The notes: generated from the sequence alone by a model not told the origin. Shown: positions 36,215 to 45,460, numbered from the stretch's first letter. The stretch is DNA of 64,000 nucleotides from Streptomyces sp. TSRI0281 (GCF_001905125.1 NZ_LWLE01000016.1:56539-120538), one strand, 5' to 3'. Numbers and translations are program-made.

Positions 36215-37440
36215 CAGGTCGCGGCGATGTCGTGGTCACCGGCCTAGGCCTGATCACCCCAGCCGGCCATGACGCCGACACCCTCTGGAAAACTATGTCC
36301 GCCGGACAGTCGCTGGCCCGGAGAGACCCCGACCTGGCAGGCCTGCCCGTCGACATCGCCTGCGCCGTCCCGGATCTCGACCCGGTCGCCGAACTCGGTA
36401 TCCGCCTCGCCGGCCGGCTCGACCGCTTCGCACACCTGGGCCTGATTGCCGCACGCCGCGCCCTGCACGACGCCCACCTCGACCCCCGAACCGGACGCCC
36501 CCCACGCGTAGGCGTCGTCCTGGGAGTGGGGGCGAACAGCCTGCAGACCTACGTCAAGGAGTTCACCCGCCTCGGCGAAGGCCGGGCCACCAGCGTCTCC
36601 CCCCTGGGTCTGCCACGCAGTGTGCCCAACATGGTCGCCGGGGAGATCGCCATCGACACCGGGGCTTGCGGCCCGAACTTCACCGTCTCCAGCGCCTGCG
36701 CATCCGGCACCACCGCCATCGGCGTCGCCCGCGACCTCCTCCTGGGCGGCGCCTGCGACGTCGTCCTGACCGGCGGCGCCGAATCAGCCCGCTCACGCAT
36801 GTCCGCCGCCAGCTTCGCGCAGATGCGGGCCCTGTCCACCCGCACCGAACACCCCGAAGGCGCCTGCCGGCCCTTCGACGCCGACCGCGACGGCTTCGTG
36901 CTCGGCGAGGGTGCAGCCGTCCTCGTCCTCGAACACCCCGACCACGCGCGAACCCGCGGCGTGACGATCCGCGCCCGGCTGGTCGGCTACGGAGCCTCGG
37001 CTGACGCCCACCACCCCACCTCACCCCACCCCCAAGGAGCGGGAAGCGAGCAAGCCATCCGGCAGGCCCTGGCCGACGCCGGCTGCACGGCCGCCGATGT
37101 CGGACACGTCAATGCCCACGGCACCGCCACCCGGGCCGGCGATGCCGCCGAGGCCCTGGCCCTGCTCCGCGTCTTCGACACAGCCCCGCCCCCGGTGACG
37201 GCGAACAAGAGCATCCTGGGCCACGCCCTGGGGGCCGCCGGCGCGATTGAGGCGGCACTGACCGTCCTGGCCCTGGAACGCCAGGAGATCCTCCCGACGG
37301 CCAACCTCACCCGCCAGGACGCCGGACGGGAAATGGACATCGTCACGACCCGCCCCCGGGCAGCTGCCATAGAGCTGGCCCTGTCCACATCCTGCGGATT
37401 CGGAGGACAGAACGCGGCCCTCCTGTTCGCCATCCCCTGA
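36211..37440 (+). CDS. FabF-like beta-ketoacyl-ACP synthase
   Basis: A 409-aa KAS II type condensing enzyme with a complete triad: C163 in VSSACASGT, H303 in VNAHGTAT, H338 in NKSILGHALGAAG. The start overlaps the desaturase stop. The length is normal. There is only one KS, with no chain-length-factor partner (both Cys and His present, no second KS nearby), so it elongates acyl chains in fatty-acid fashion rather than acting as a type II polyketide pair. Together with the ACP and desaturase it forms a small dedicated fatty-acyl pathway. Confidence 0.92.
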   Translation: MTGRGDVVVTGLGLITPAGHDADTLWKTMSAGQSLARRDPDLAGLPVDIACAVPDLDPVAELGIRLAGRLDRFAHLGLIAARRALHDAHLDPRTGRPPRVGVVLGVGANSLQTYVKEFTRLGEGRATSVSPLGLPRSVPNMVAGEIAIDTGACGPNFTVSSACASGTTAIGVARDLLLGGACDVVLTGGAESARSRMSAASFAQMRALSTRTEHPEGACRPFDADRDGFVLGEGAAVLVLEHPDHARTRGVTIRARLVGYGASADAHHPTSPHPQGAGSEQAIRQALADAGCTAADVGHVNAHGTATRAGDAAEALALLRVFDTAPPPVTANKSILGHALGAAGAIEAALTVLALERQEILPTANLTRQDAGREMDIVTTRPRAAAIELALSTSCGFGGQNAALLFAIP

Positions 37441-37573
37441 GTCAGGCACTCCCGCCCAATCGGCACGTCCCTTCAAGCAACGGGAAGCCGGTGGCGCCGC
37501 GCCCGCTCGGGGAGAGGCGGAAGGGGACAGCGCCCGGGCAAACCGCCCCGAGGACGGGCGGCCTCCCGGACAC

Positions 37574-39397
37574 TCACGCCTGCCGGCGCCACGGGCGGTC
37601 CGCATCGTCGTAGGCCCCGATGTAGTCGGCTGCCGCCACCGGCATGCCCGCAAAGAACTCCTCCGGCACGGCGAACGCCTCCACCAGCGCGTCGGCCTGC
37701 TGTGCCAGTTCGGTCACCAGCCGCTCCACCAGCACCGGCACCTCATCGACCTGCTCACCGGTAATCAGCCCGTGACGCAGCAGGTCACCCCCGTGAGTTT
37801 CGACGGCGCGCAAGGTGAACAGCAGATGCACCCGACCCAGCAGCTCCCGCCCCGCACCGGCGGGAAGCCCGGCCACAGCACCGAAGAGCGCTTCGGCCGC
37901 CTGCCGGTGCGCATGCAGCTCCGCAGCACGCAGCGCCGGCCCCATCGCCCCGTTGCGCCGGGCCAGGGCCTGCGCCGGGGCCTTGCGCCTGCCCTCATAC
38001 GCCCGGTCCAGCCAGATGCGCTCCACCGCGGCCAGCAACTCGTGCAGCCAGCTGGCGTCGCTCAGCGTGCGACCGGGCGAACCCGGCACCAGGTGCCCGG
38101 GACGGTGGCGTAGCAGGAGTTCCGCCGCGACCTGAGTCATGATCGCCTGATTGTCACCCTCGGCGGTGATCGCGCCCTCGGCGGCCATGAGCTGCTGGAC
38201 GATGCCGTTGCTGACCAGAAGGCCCTGGGCGCCGCAGCGTTCACGGATCTGGGCGCCCACCTCGCGCCCCCGCCACGTGATCCACGCCTTGGCCGCCGAC
38301 ACGAACAGCTCAGCGTCCACTGCGCCGGGCCCGCTGTGATCCCCCAGACGCCGGGCGGCCTCGCGGTAAAGCATGTTCATCGCGTACACCGTCGCGATCG
38401 CCTCGACCAGAGGCCCATGATGGCTGCGCAACGCGAACACCGGCAGCCGTGAGGACTCCGTCAGCCCGGTGATGTGCCGCCTACGGCCGTAGCGGACAGC
38501 CAACACCAGCCCGGCTCGCGCGGTCCCCACCGTGCCGGCGCTCAGACAGATCCGCCCACTCGTGACCCGTCCGATCGACGTCAGCAGGCGACGACGCCGC
38601 TCGGGCACATCGCTGCGAAACTCACCCTGCTCACTGATCCTGCCGTGCGGGCCGGCCAGCATCGCCTCCCGCCCCACCCGCACCCCGTCAAACCAGGTCA
38701 GGCTGTGATCGAGCGGACTTCCCAGCCGTGCGGGCAGCCGCCGCACCCCAACACCGGGAAGGACACCGGCCGCGTCGGTGAGGGGCACCACAAAGAGAAA
38801 GACCCCCTGGTCGGCGCCGTCCACGATCAGACGCGCACCCACCAGACCCGTCTTCGCCCCGCCGACCGGGCTGGTATTGGGCATGAACTTCTGCGCCCCC
38901 GCGCTCGGGGTACGCAGAACGAAACTGTCCGTCCCGCGGTCGTAGACCGCGGTCGTCTCCACTGCGGCCGCATCGTTGCCGTGCGCCACCTCCGTCAGCA
39001 GGAACGTGCCCACCCGCCGCACCGAGGTGAAGTCGCCCACCTCCCGCATCCAGGTCCCGTCCGGCCCCAGGAGGCTGCCCAGGAACAGGTTGTAATGAAT
39101 GGTGGTCACCGCTGCCAGCGTCGGATCGACGAACGACAGCCACTCATGCAGACAGGCCAGCCGCACCGGATCCCGCACCAGTTCCAGCGGGTCGCCGACA
39201 ACATCACCCAGCAGCCGCAGCCGCTCATACACCCACCGCAGATGCTCCTCGGCCGATGGGCACGCAGGACGCCGGAACGCCTCACCGGACAACAACCGCC
39301 GCCACGGCTCATGCCAGCCCCCTCGGCCCTCGAACACCGCACGCCGAAGAACCTCCGACACATCCACCACCGGGACCACACCTGCCAACATGCTCAT
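37574..39397 (-). CDS. Acyl-CoA oxidase/dehydrogenase-like flavoprotein
   Basis: A 607-aa protein from ATG 39397, convergent with the ketosynthase gene. FLLTEVAHGNDAAAVETTA corresponds to the FAD-binding TEP.hGSN region of acyl-CoA oxidases, and GDNQAIMTQVAAELLL to the C-terminal FAD/substrate helix; the size matches peroxisomal-type acyl-CoA oxidases rather than 380-aa dehydrogenases. It would oxidise an acyl thioester at alpha-beta with O2. The in-frame extension upstream of 39397 lacks a ribosome site. It probably belongs to the same acyl pathway. Confidence 0.82.
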   Translation of the reverse strand: MSMLAGVVPVVDVSEVLRRAVFEGRGGWHEPWRRLLSGEAFRRPACPSAEEHLRWVYERLRLLGDVVGDPLELVRDPVRLACLHEWLSFVDPTLAAVTTIHYNLFLGSLLGPDGTWMREVGDFTSVRRVGTFLLTEVAHGNDAAAVETTAVYDRGTDSFVLRTPSAGAQKFMPNTSPVGGAKTGLVGARLIVDGADQGVFLFVVPLTDAAGVLPGVGVRRLPARLGSPLDHSLTWFDGVRVGREAMLAGPHGRISEQGEFRSDVPERRRRLLTSIGRVTSGRICLSAGTVGTARAGLVLAVRYGRRRHITGLTESSRLPVFALRSHHGPLVEAIATVYAMNMLYREAARRLGDHSGPGAVDAELFVSAAKAWITWRGREVGAQIRERCGAQGLLVSNGIVQQLMAAEGAITAEGDNQAIMTQVAAELLLRHRPGHLVPGSPGRTLSDASWLHELLAAVERIWLDRAYEGRRKAPAQALARRNGAMGPALRAAELHAHRQAAEALFGAVAGLPAGAGRELLGRVHLLFTLRAVETHGGDLLRHGLITGEQVDEVPVLVERLVTELAQQADALVEAFAVPEEFFAGMPVAAADYIGAYDDADRPWRRQA

Positions 39398-39589
39398 GCC
39401 CGCCCAACGAAGCCCACCTTCACATGGACACGCACAGCCCCCGCCACCCGAACCGGGCCCGGCACGTCCACAGTGCACGAAGGACACGCACGGTGAACCG
39501 AGCGGTTGAACCTTGGGCTACCTGGGCACGGCACGATGACGAAGCAGGCGATCAGACGCAGGCATTGGGAGAACCGGGGGAGTCGTGAC

Positions 39590-40750
39590 GTGTCCGTGCA
39601 CGAGAGGGAGCCATCACGGCAGATATCGGAGTTCTTACGGCTCGCTGCCGGGCGCGCCGCCGCCTACCTGAGCCGGTCCGTCGGGGACGGTGGGGTGCCG
39701 TCGGCAGAACTGTCACTCGATCCAGGGTTCGGGGAGAGCTTCTCCAGTGCCCGTGCGCGTGGAGTGCTGCGGGATCGTTTCGGCATCGACTCCGGCTTCG
39801 ACCTGGCCGGTGAGGCGTTCTCGGCCATGGTGACTCTCATGCTCCAGCCGCTGCCCCAAGACTGTGCGGGCAAGGGGCTGGTGGCCCAGTTGGGCTCCCA
39901 GATTGAGGCGGTCCGATGGCGCCGGCGATACCGTTTCTTCCCCCACCGCAACGGCTTCCCGGCAGACACCGACTGCACAGGCATGGCGGTTGGCGCCTTG
40001 CACAGGCAGGGGCTGCTCTCTGCCGCAGACCTCGATGGATACGTACGTGACCTTCTCCGGGCCGCCGCCCCGACCGGCATAACCCCCGCCCACCGCCCCG
40101 GCGACGACGCGGCCCTCGTCCCGGGGGTTCCCCTCGTCTACTGGGAGGACGACGCCGAACCCGGCACCGGGCGCCGCGGGCGCAAACACGATGCGGTGGC
40201 CTGCGCGAACGCCCTCTACACTGTCCAGCTCTGCGAAAGCCGGGCCGCGGAGGCCGCGGAGTTCACCGACGCCTCGCACCGGTACCTCGCCGACCATCTG
40301 CTCTCCGGCCGCTACCTGGCCGGCACCCGCTACTACCCCTCCCCGGACGCATTCCGCTACGCCCTCTCCCGGCTCTGCGCACGATTCCCCACAAGTGCAC
40401 GAGTGCTGTCCGACCCCCTGCACCGGGCATTCAGCGAACGTGAGGCGACCACCTCCGCCAGCACACCACCCGGTGATCCGGACAACGTCCTGGACGTGGC
40501 CCTCAGGACGCTGACCGCCGACAACCTCTCCCGCTCGGCCGGCCAGGCCGAACGAAGGCTGCTGCTCGCGCAGACACAGCGACGAGACGGTTCGTGGCCC
40601 GCCTGCCCCTACTACCGGATGGGCCGCTTCCCCGTCTACTTCGGGTCCCCCTACCTCACCACCGTCTTCGCGCTGAAAGCCCTCCAGACGCGCGAGAACT
40701 CCAGCCCCGACCATCAGGGCCGCCTGCCCGTCCATGAAGTCGCCCCCTGA
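39590..40750 (+). CDS. Class II terpene-cyclase-like protein
   Basis: A 386-aa protein from GTG 39590 with GGGGGAG seven bases before. FPADTDCTGMAVGAL (D126-T-D-C129) corresponds to the DxDD acid motif of squalene-hopene and class II diterpene cyclases, here with Cys in the last position, and QTQRRDGSWPACPYYRMGRFPVYFGSPYLTT is the typical alpha-alpha barrel end. It is shorter than full SHCs, so it is a beta/gamma-domain protein. It faces the class I terpene synthase gene. Whether it is catalytic depends on the altered motif. Confidence 0.7.
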   Translation: MSVHEREPSRQISEFLRLAAGRAAAYLSRSVGDGGVPSAELSLDPGFGESFSSARARGVLRDRFGIDSGFDLAGEAFSAMVTLMLQPLPQDCAGKGLVAQLGSQIEAVRWRRRYRFFPHRNGFPADTDCTGMAVGALHRQGLLSAADLDGYVRDLLRAAAPTGITPAHRPGDDAALVPGVPLVYWEDDAEPGTGRRGRKHDAVACANALYTVQLCESRAAEAAEFTDASHRYLADHLLSGRYLAGTRYYPSPDAFRYALSRLCARFPTSARVLSDPLHRAFSEREATTSASTPPGDPDNVLDVALRTLTADNLSRSAGQAERRLLLAQTQRRDGSWPACPYYRMGRFPVYFGSPYLTTVFALKALQTRENSSPDHQGRLPVHEVAP

Positions 40751-40818
40751 AGCAGCCCAGCCTCCGTGTGAGGGGTTCAAAGCCGGGTCGGGTTCCAAGC
40801 CCGGGACAGGGAGGGCGG

Positions 40819-41892
40819 CTAGAAGAGCTGGTGGGGCGCGGTGGCTTCGCGGGAGTGACTCGTTGCAGCGGCGGTGTACCGGCGGGCCTGGTAGTGGTAA
40901 TCGAAGCAGCCACGGACGAACTTCGCATAGCCGGCGGCGCAGTCCAGCGCGTCCGCGCCGTCTTGGCCGGTGATCGCGGCCGCGTCGAGTTGGACGGCGA
41001 GATCGCGCTCGGCGTCGAGTATGCGCTGGGCGCATTCGGCGATCAGGCCGTTGACCTCGTCCACGGCTTCCTGGAGCGGTGAGCCGTCGTGGTGCTGGAC
41101 CAGGAGGACCGCGTTGTGGAAGGCCCCCGCATTCTTGTCCCGTTCCAGGGACCACAGGTCGTTGTGGAGCCCCACGTACCCGGCCGCGGCTTCCCGCAGT
41201 TCGCGAAAACTGGAGAAGTGCCGCACCGTCTCCGGGAGATCGACGCCCACCGCGATTTCGACCAGGTCGAGCCATGTGTACGCGGCGACGGAGACGCAAC
41301 GTTGCCGCCGATACGCCGCCAGCGTCGGGACCCGCTCGGCCAGCTGGTCGACGAGCCCCTCGTAGTACGACCACAGGTAGGCCCTGATGTCGTCGCGGAG
41401 CATACGGCACCAGGCCGGTGACCTGCCCTCCACAAGGCGCTCCCACGTGCCGGCGAACGCCCGCGCCGATGCCGAGCCGCCGACTGGGGCTCCGTCGAGG
41501 ACCGGGAGGAACGTGGCGAGGGCGCGCGCGCAGCGGGCGGGGTCCTGGCCGTCGGGGCCGTCGTCGAACTCGTCGTCGATGACGAAAGTCCACGTCGCCC
41601 ACTGCACGAGCAGCTCCAGTGCATCCGGCGCGGCGTCTGGGTAGGCCAGCGCGGTGACCAGCGGGATCCGGGTGCGCTCAAGGGAGCGCCGCGACTGCGC
41701 GGAGCGGCAGATGGCGGACTCGTCGAGCCACGCATCGAGCGAGGTCTGCGCTCGTGCGAGATGGGGATTCGGCTCGTGCGCGGGAAAAGGAAGACGGACC
41801 TCCGGCATGCGGATGCCGTCCATCCGGGAAGGGAACGGCCCGTCAGCCGCTCCGCTGAGCAAAGCCGTGTCCACAGCTGTCTCGTCCCTCAC
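40819..41892 (-). CDS. Class I terpene synthase
   Basis: A 357-aa protein with the Asp-rich motif D106-D-E-F-D110 (FVIDDEFDDG), an NSE-type motif N244-D-L-W-S248-L-E-R-D252 (the final Glu is replaced by Asp), and the C-terminal RY pair in YHYQARRY. These bind the Mg-diphosphate of a prenyl diphosphate. The length is typical for bacterial sesquiterpene synthases. The gene is convergent with the class II-like cyclase; the two stops are 68 bases apart. A two-step cyclisation by the pair is possible. Confidence 0.88.
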   Translation of the reverse strand: MRDETAVDTALLSGAADGPFPSRMDGIRMPEVRLPFPAHEPNPHLARAQTSLDAWLDESAICRSAQSRRSLERTRIPLVTALAYPDAAPDALELLVQWATWTFVIDDEFDDGPDGQDPARCARALATFLPVLDGAPVGGSASARAFAGTWERLVEGRSPAWCRMLRDDIRAYLWSYYEGLVDQLAERVPTLAAYRRQRCVSVAAYTWLDLVEIAVGVDLPETVRHFSSFRELREAAAGYVGLHNDLWSLERDKNAGAFHNAVLLVQHHDGSPLQEAVDEVNGLIAECAQRILDAERDLAVQLDAAAITGQDGADALDCAAGYAKFVRGCFDYHYQARRYTAAATSHSREATAPHQLF

Positions 41893-42261
41893 CGATCATC
41901 CCCTCCCAAGGCCCCTCGGCCAGCGTACGGTGGCCAGATTGCCCGCGACCCGCGATCTGGACGGCCGCCAGCGACTTCCCCGGACGACCGGACCACTTCC
42001 CCGGGTAACTTTCGAACAGCACATGGGCCTGGATGCCGGGCAGGGTCCCGCCGGCCACGGTGTCGGCGAGGGCAGCGAGGCCCTGGTAGTGGCGGATGGG
42101 GCTGGGGCGGCGGGCTGCTGCGGGTCCGTCTCACCCGGGGCGGCCGCCGTACGCCGGGAGCGCCGGCGGATGACGTCGGGCAGGCTGCCCGGTCTGACGG
42201 CGTGCTCACGGAATCTGTCAACTTCCGTAGAGCCGAAGGCCGCGGCAGTACCACTGGAGCG
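41893..42261. other. Upstream region of the terpene synthase gene
   Basis: About 370 bases without a supported gene. It carries the promoter of the leftward terpene synthase and the 3' flank of the defensin-like gene. An open reverse frame here is Arg/Pro-rich and unsupported. Confidence 0.4.
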
Positions 42262-42552
42262 CTAAGACGCGCGGGGGCCCGAGCTGCCCGGCTCCGCCGG
42301 CTGAGGAAGGGGTGACTGGGAGGATTCCTGGGGGGCCTCCCCGAAGCAGACACAAACAGTGTGGTCCGGGCCCAGGCAGGTGCCGCTCTCCGCGCCTTTC
42401 AGCTGGCACGCGAAATTGCATGCACCCTCGTCGGGGCACAGGGTTCCGGGAGCGCAGCGCGGAGCGTTCGATTGCGGGGACGCCGAGGCTCCGGTGGCTC
42501 CGCCGAGGGCCAGGACGATCGTGAGAGCGGCGACGGCTATGCGGACTCGCAT
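42262..42552 (-). CDS. Secreted defensin-like (CS-alpha-beta) peptide
   Basis: A 96-aa product from ATG 42552 with AGGAGG seven bases before. Signal peptide MRVRIAVAALTIVLALGGA...ASA. The next about 45 residues hold seven Cys: RC, LCPDEGACNFAC, SGTC, TVCVC. The last six match the CS-alpha-beta defensin pattern (C...CxxxC...GxC...CxC), with the CP..GAC entry and aromatic residue after CxC seen in tick and insect defensins. The first Cys is extra. A 28-residue Pro/Ser-rich tail follows, perhaps a propeptide. It is likely exported; antimicrobial activity is inferred from the fold only. Confidence 0.75.
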   Translation of the reverse strand: MRVRIAVAALTIVLALGGATGASASPQSNAPRCAPGTLCPDEGACNFACQLKGAESGTCLGPDHTVCVCFGEAPQESSQSPLPQPAEPGSSGPRAS

Positions 42553-42672
42553 GGGCTTTCCTCCTGATGGGGGTTGAATTCGTAGGCCAATCTCAGCGGG
42601 TTCGGGGTGCGGGTGCGCGCGGGACTGCTCCGTCCGTGGCCCACGGGCTTCGGCGTAGTCCCGTGATACCTG

Positions 42673-42873
42673 GTGTGTGATCGTCTGAGGCCGAGCCAGT
42701 GCGAGGGGCAGCTGACGCCCAGCCGGGGCGCCGTCGCCGGCAGGCACTGCCTTCTCGGGGCGACGGTCGGGGAATCCTGGTTCTGGCTCTCCCCCACCGG
42801 CTTCACGCTCCTGACCGCCCTCTACGCGGTGAAGGGCCTGCGCCTGTTCCGCGCCCGCCGCCCCGCAGCCTGA
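42673..42873 (+). other. Short frame with one membrane segment, uncertain
   Basis: Ends GESWFWLSPTGFTLLTALYAVKGLRLFRARR, like the last helix of a membrane protein. The start and the upstream part are unconvincing, so it may be a remnant. No other gene is seen between 42553 and 43072. Confidence 0.35.
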
Positions 42874-43072
42874 CCCGCACGAAGCGCCCCAGCTGGACAC
42901 TCATGCCGTCGCCCACTCCACTTCACCCCGAGTGCGGCCAGCTGCTCTGCTGCTCCGGGCTCAGCCCAGCGGGCCTTTGAGCCCGGGATGGCCCGGCATG
43001 CGACCGGGATTGGGCTGTTGCTTGCCGACAGTTTTGTGTTCTCGTGTTCGGGTGGTGGGGGACGATGTCTCT

Positions 43073-43414
43073 GTGATCAACGGGAATGTCTCTTTATGTC
43101 TGGCGGCGGGGCGTGGCCGTCGTGTTGCTCAGCTCGGTGACGCGGCGGCGGAGTGGGGCAGACAGGTGCCGGAGGATCCGGGTATTACCGAGCTGGCCGA
43201 TCTCTTCGAAGCGGCTGCCTCTGCTGTTCCTGCTCGGCCCGGCGGGCCAGGGAACGTCGACAGGGCCTTTCTGGCCGGTGTGGTGGAGGATTTGAGGGCG
43301 GCTGCCCGGCTCGGCGGCCTGCTTCCCGCAGTAACCGTGTGGCACTTGCACCGCGCCATGGAACAGGAACGCGCCTTGCGCCAACACCTGCACCCCGGGG
43401 CGCCGGCGGGATGA
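43073..43414 (+). CDS. Unknown 113-aa protein, paralogue of 17034-17375
   Basis: Same length and plan as the copy at 17 kb: VINGNVSLCLAAGRGRRVAQ, PEDPGITELADLFEAA, VEDLRAAARLGGLLPAVTVW, MEQERALRQHLHPGAPAG. Differences are mostly single substitutions that keep the frame. The flanking DNA (TTGTGTTCTCGTGTTCGGGTGGTGGGGGACGATG) is nearly identical, so the duplication included the promoter. The stop overlaps the next small frame as ATGA. Confidence 0.6.
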   Translation: MINGNVSLCLAAGRGRRVAQLGDAAAEWGRQVPEDPGITELADLFEAAASAVPARPGGPGNVDRAFLAGVVEDLRAAARLGGLLPAVTVWHLHRAMEQERALRQHLHPGAPAG

Positions 43415-43488
43415 GTGGAGGGTGCGCCGCCCGCCTCGATTCCCTCGATGCCGCCCGGCGCCTCGACGCTCTGAACCGCCGGCCGTGA
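43411..43488 (+). CDS. 25-aa micro-ORF coupled to the preceding gene
   Basis: Reads MSGGCAARLDSLDAARRLDA and ends LNRRP-stop. ATG overlaps the upstream TGA. It is a short amphipathic Arg-rich helix. In the 17-kb copy the same frame is disrupted by one base, so it may be dispensable or that copy is dead. Confidence 0.4.
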   Translation: MSGGCAARLDSLDAARRLDALNRRP

Positions 43489-43504
43489 GCGTCCAACACA
43501 GCAA

Positions 43505-43620
43505 GAGACCCCGGACGCTACGTCCCGGGGTCCCGCGGTGCACTGTGACGTGTCCGGCAAGGTTCAACGACCGGCCACGGCCCGGTGTCACGCCCATTCC
43601 GCCCCGAGCTCTCCGCGAGC
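43505..43620. repeat. Helicase-HA 3' element, copy d
   Basis: Hairpin GACCCCGGACG-CTA-CGTCCCGGGGTC, then GTGCACTGTGACG, GGTTCAACGACCGGCC and, on the reverse strand, ELGAEWA-stop, the last residues of an HA domain. The helicase itself is absent; GNAT gene sequence follows. Confidence 0.65.
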
Positions 43621-43693
43621 ACGTCGAGCGGCCATGTCCGCCGGGGCCGTAAAGCGGTGGACAGTTTTCCGGTGCTGGGCGAGCATCTCCGCG

Positions 43694-44242
43694 ATGAACA
43701 ACGAACCATTCTCCGTCCGTAAACGTGTCCGCTTCGTCGAGCTCAGCGCGAAGGCGCTGCGGGCGCTTGCCGACGGCGATCTTGCCGCCGGCAGCGCCGA
43801 GGCCGGGGTCGCCCTTGACGAGCACTTCGTCTGCGACCGGGCCCGCTGGATTTTCGGATATCGCGCGGACCAGCTCGCCGGGGACCCGTCTGTCGCGCCC
43901 TGGATCACGCGGGCCGCGGTGTCCGAGCCGGACGGGGCCGTCGTCGGTGACGCTGGGTTCCATGGGCCGCCGGACGAGGTCGGCATGGTCGAGGTGGGCT
44001 TCACCGTCGTGCCCGGGTATCGCCGCCAGGGCTATGCCCGCGCCATGCTGACGGCGCTGCTCGTCAGGGCCGCCGCCGAACCCGGTGTCAGGACCGTGCG
44101 GGCCCGTATCAGGTCCGACAACAGCGCCTCCCTGGCCACCATCACGGGCTTCGGTTTCACACCCGTCGGCGAGCAGGGGAACGAGCGCGACGGGCTCACG
44201 ATCGTCTTCGAGGTCCCAGCAGACGTTGTTCAGGCCGAGTAG
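43694..44242 (+). CDS. GNAT family N-acetyltransferase
   Basis: A 182-aa protein from ATG 43694. VGFTVVPGYRRQGYARAML is the acetyl-CoA site (R-R-x-G-x-A), followed by VRARIRSDNSASLATITGFGFTPVGE, as in RimJ/Streptomyces GNATs. The substrate is unknown. No strong ribosome site is seen; the upstream sequence is a repeat, so its expression may be altered. Confidence 0.82.
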   Translation: MNNEPFSVRKRVRFVELSAKALRALADGDLAAGSAEAGVALDEHFVCDRARWIFGYRADQLAGDPSVAPWITRAAVSEPDGAVVGDAGFHGPPDEVGMVEVGFTVVPGYRRQGYARAMLTALLVRAAAEPGVRTVRARIRSDNSASLATITGFGFTPVGEQGNERDGLTIVFEVPADVVQAE

Positions 44243-44589
44243 CGCTGCGGCCCAGGCGGCCATGGTGAGCGTCCGAATGGGCCGTGACATGAGACGGGCC
44301 GCACGGGTTGGGCGAGTTGTGAAGCCGACCTGGGCCCGAGCGGCCTGTTCCCATCCTGCCCTGACCGGCGTCTCACGCACACATATCGACGAGTAGCTAC
44401 CAGAGCCTGCCAATGTGTGGGAAGCCGCGCGGCAGTCCGCGCTCCGCGAGGCCCGGGGCGGGAGCACCGGCTGGCGGAGGGTGTCGGCCGAAAGCCCAAG
44501 CCGGTCTTCCTCTGATTCCGTGAGGCAGCTCGCCGGTGCCGGCAGGGCTATCAGGTGACCGGTCGGAGCACCGACACGCCCACCGCCGG

Positions 44590-45160
44590 GCCCGCCGCGC
44601 GGGCCGGCCGGTGTGGGTGCGTCGTGGGTCTCGCTTCGGCCCTTCCCCGTCCGACCGCGGGCCGGGAAGCGTGCCCCGCTCCGGTTCTGCGAGCCAGTAG
44701 CGCGTGAGGTGCCGATGCGGATCACTGTAGGCGGACCGTCCGTGGACGAGACGCTGATTGTCCCAGAGCAGGATCGCACCCTCGGCAAACAGGATGGAGG
44801 TCTTGTTCAGACGAAAGAACTCCACGATCTGATCGGCCAGTTCGGCCTCTTACACGCCCAGTGCCCCCGATCGGGAACTCTCCTCGTCGACCACCGGGGC
44901 ATACGACCCCGTCCTGAGCAAGTTGTAGCTCATGCGGATGATCGAGCGCCCGGCCGTGGAGTCGACGACGGGACGACGGATACTGGAACCGCCGAGCTCC
45001 TCGTGGTCGTAGGAAAGCCACTCGCGCGCACATCGTGCAGCGAGAGACCTCGTCCAGAGACGCGGTGAAGGTGCGCAGACCGGCCAGTTCCGTATGCCCA
45101 CCGCCGCACGCCGCCTGGACACGACAATGAAGCACCACCTGTCGAGGAGGCACCCGACAC
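44590..45160 (-). pseudogene. TauD-like 2OG-Fe(II) oxygenase remnant
   Basis: Fragments in different frames: VVLHCRVQAACGGGHTELAG, then AREWLSYDHEELGG and RMSYNLLRTGSYAPVVDEES, then ILLWDNQRLVHGRSAYSDP with the distal His and RHLTRYWLAEP. The order is right for a clavaminate-synthase-like enzyme, but at least two frame changes separate them, with a stop at 44850. Inactive. Confidence 0.7.
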
Positions 45161-45182
45161 CCTGCACCGTCCTGTCAGGTCA

Positions 45183-45460
45183 GTGTCGATGGAGTGTTGT
45201 GAGGGCGGTGTAGGCGGGCTGGAGGATTTTGCTGCCGCGGCGGTACTTGGTGTTGGACAGGGCGAGCAGGGCGCTGCGGTGCTGGGGGTTGAGGCCGATG
45301 AAGGCGTGGAAGCCGCAAGTGGCGCCGGAGTGGTGGTACAGGAGAGTGCCGTCGGGCGGGGGCGGATGTTCCATATGAGTGCCAGGCCGCGGCCGCCCCG
45401 GTGAGGGAGCTGCAGCCGGGGCTGAAGGACGTCACCAAGGAGGGAAGCCGAACAGCAGCG
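45183..45460 (-). pseudogene. Serine beta-lactamase-like C-terminal fragment
   Basis: Reads GTLLYHHSGATCGFHAFIGL, the third catalytic motif (HSG) of class C/DD-peptidase-like enzymes, then a Lys/Arg-rich end. One frameshift separates it from the upstream LALIWNI piece. The N-terminal two thirds are missing. Confidence 0.65.

Noticed and set aside
37021..37653. Reverse frames over the ketosynthase gene
   Set aside because: Shadows of the well supported FabF-like gene; no independent support.
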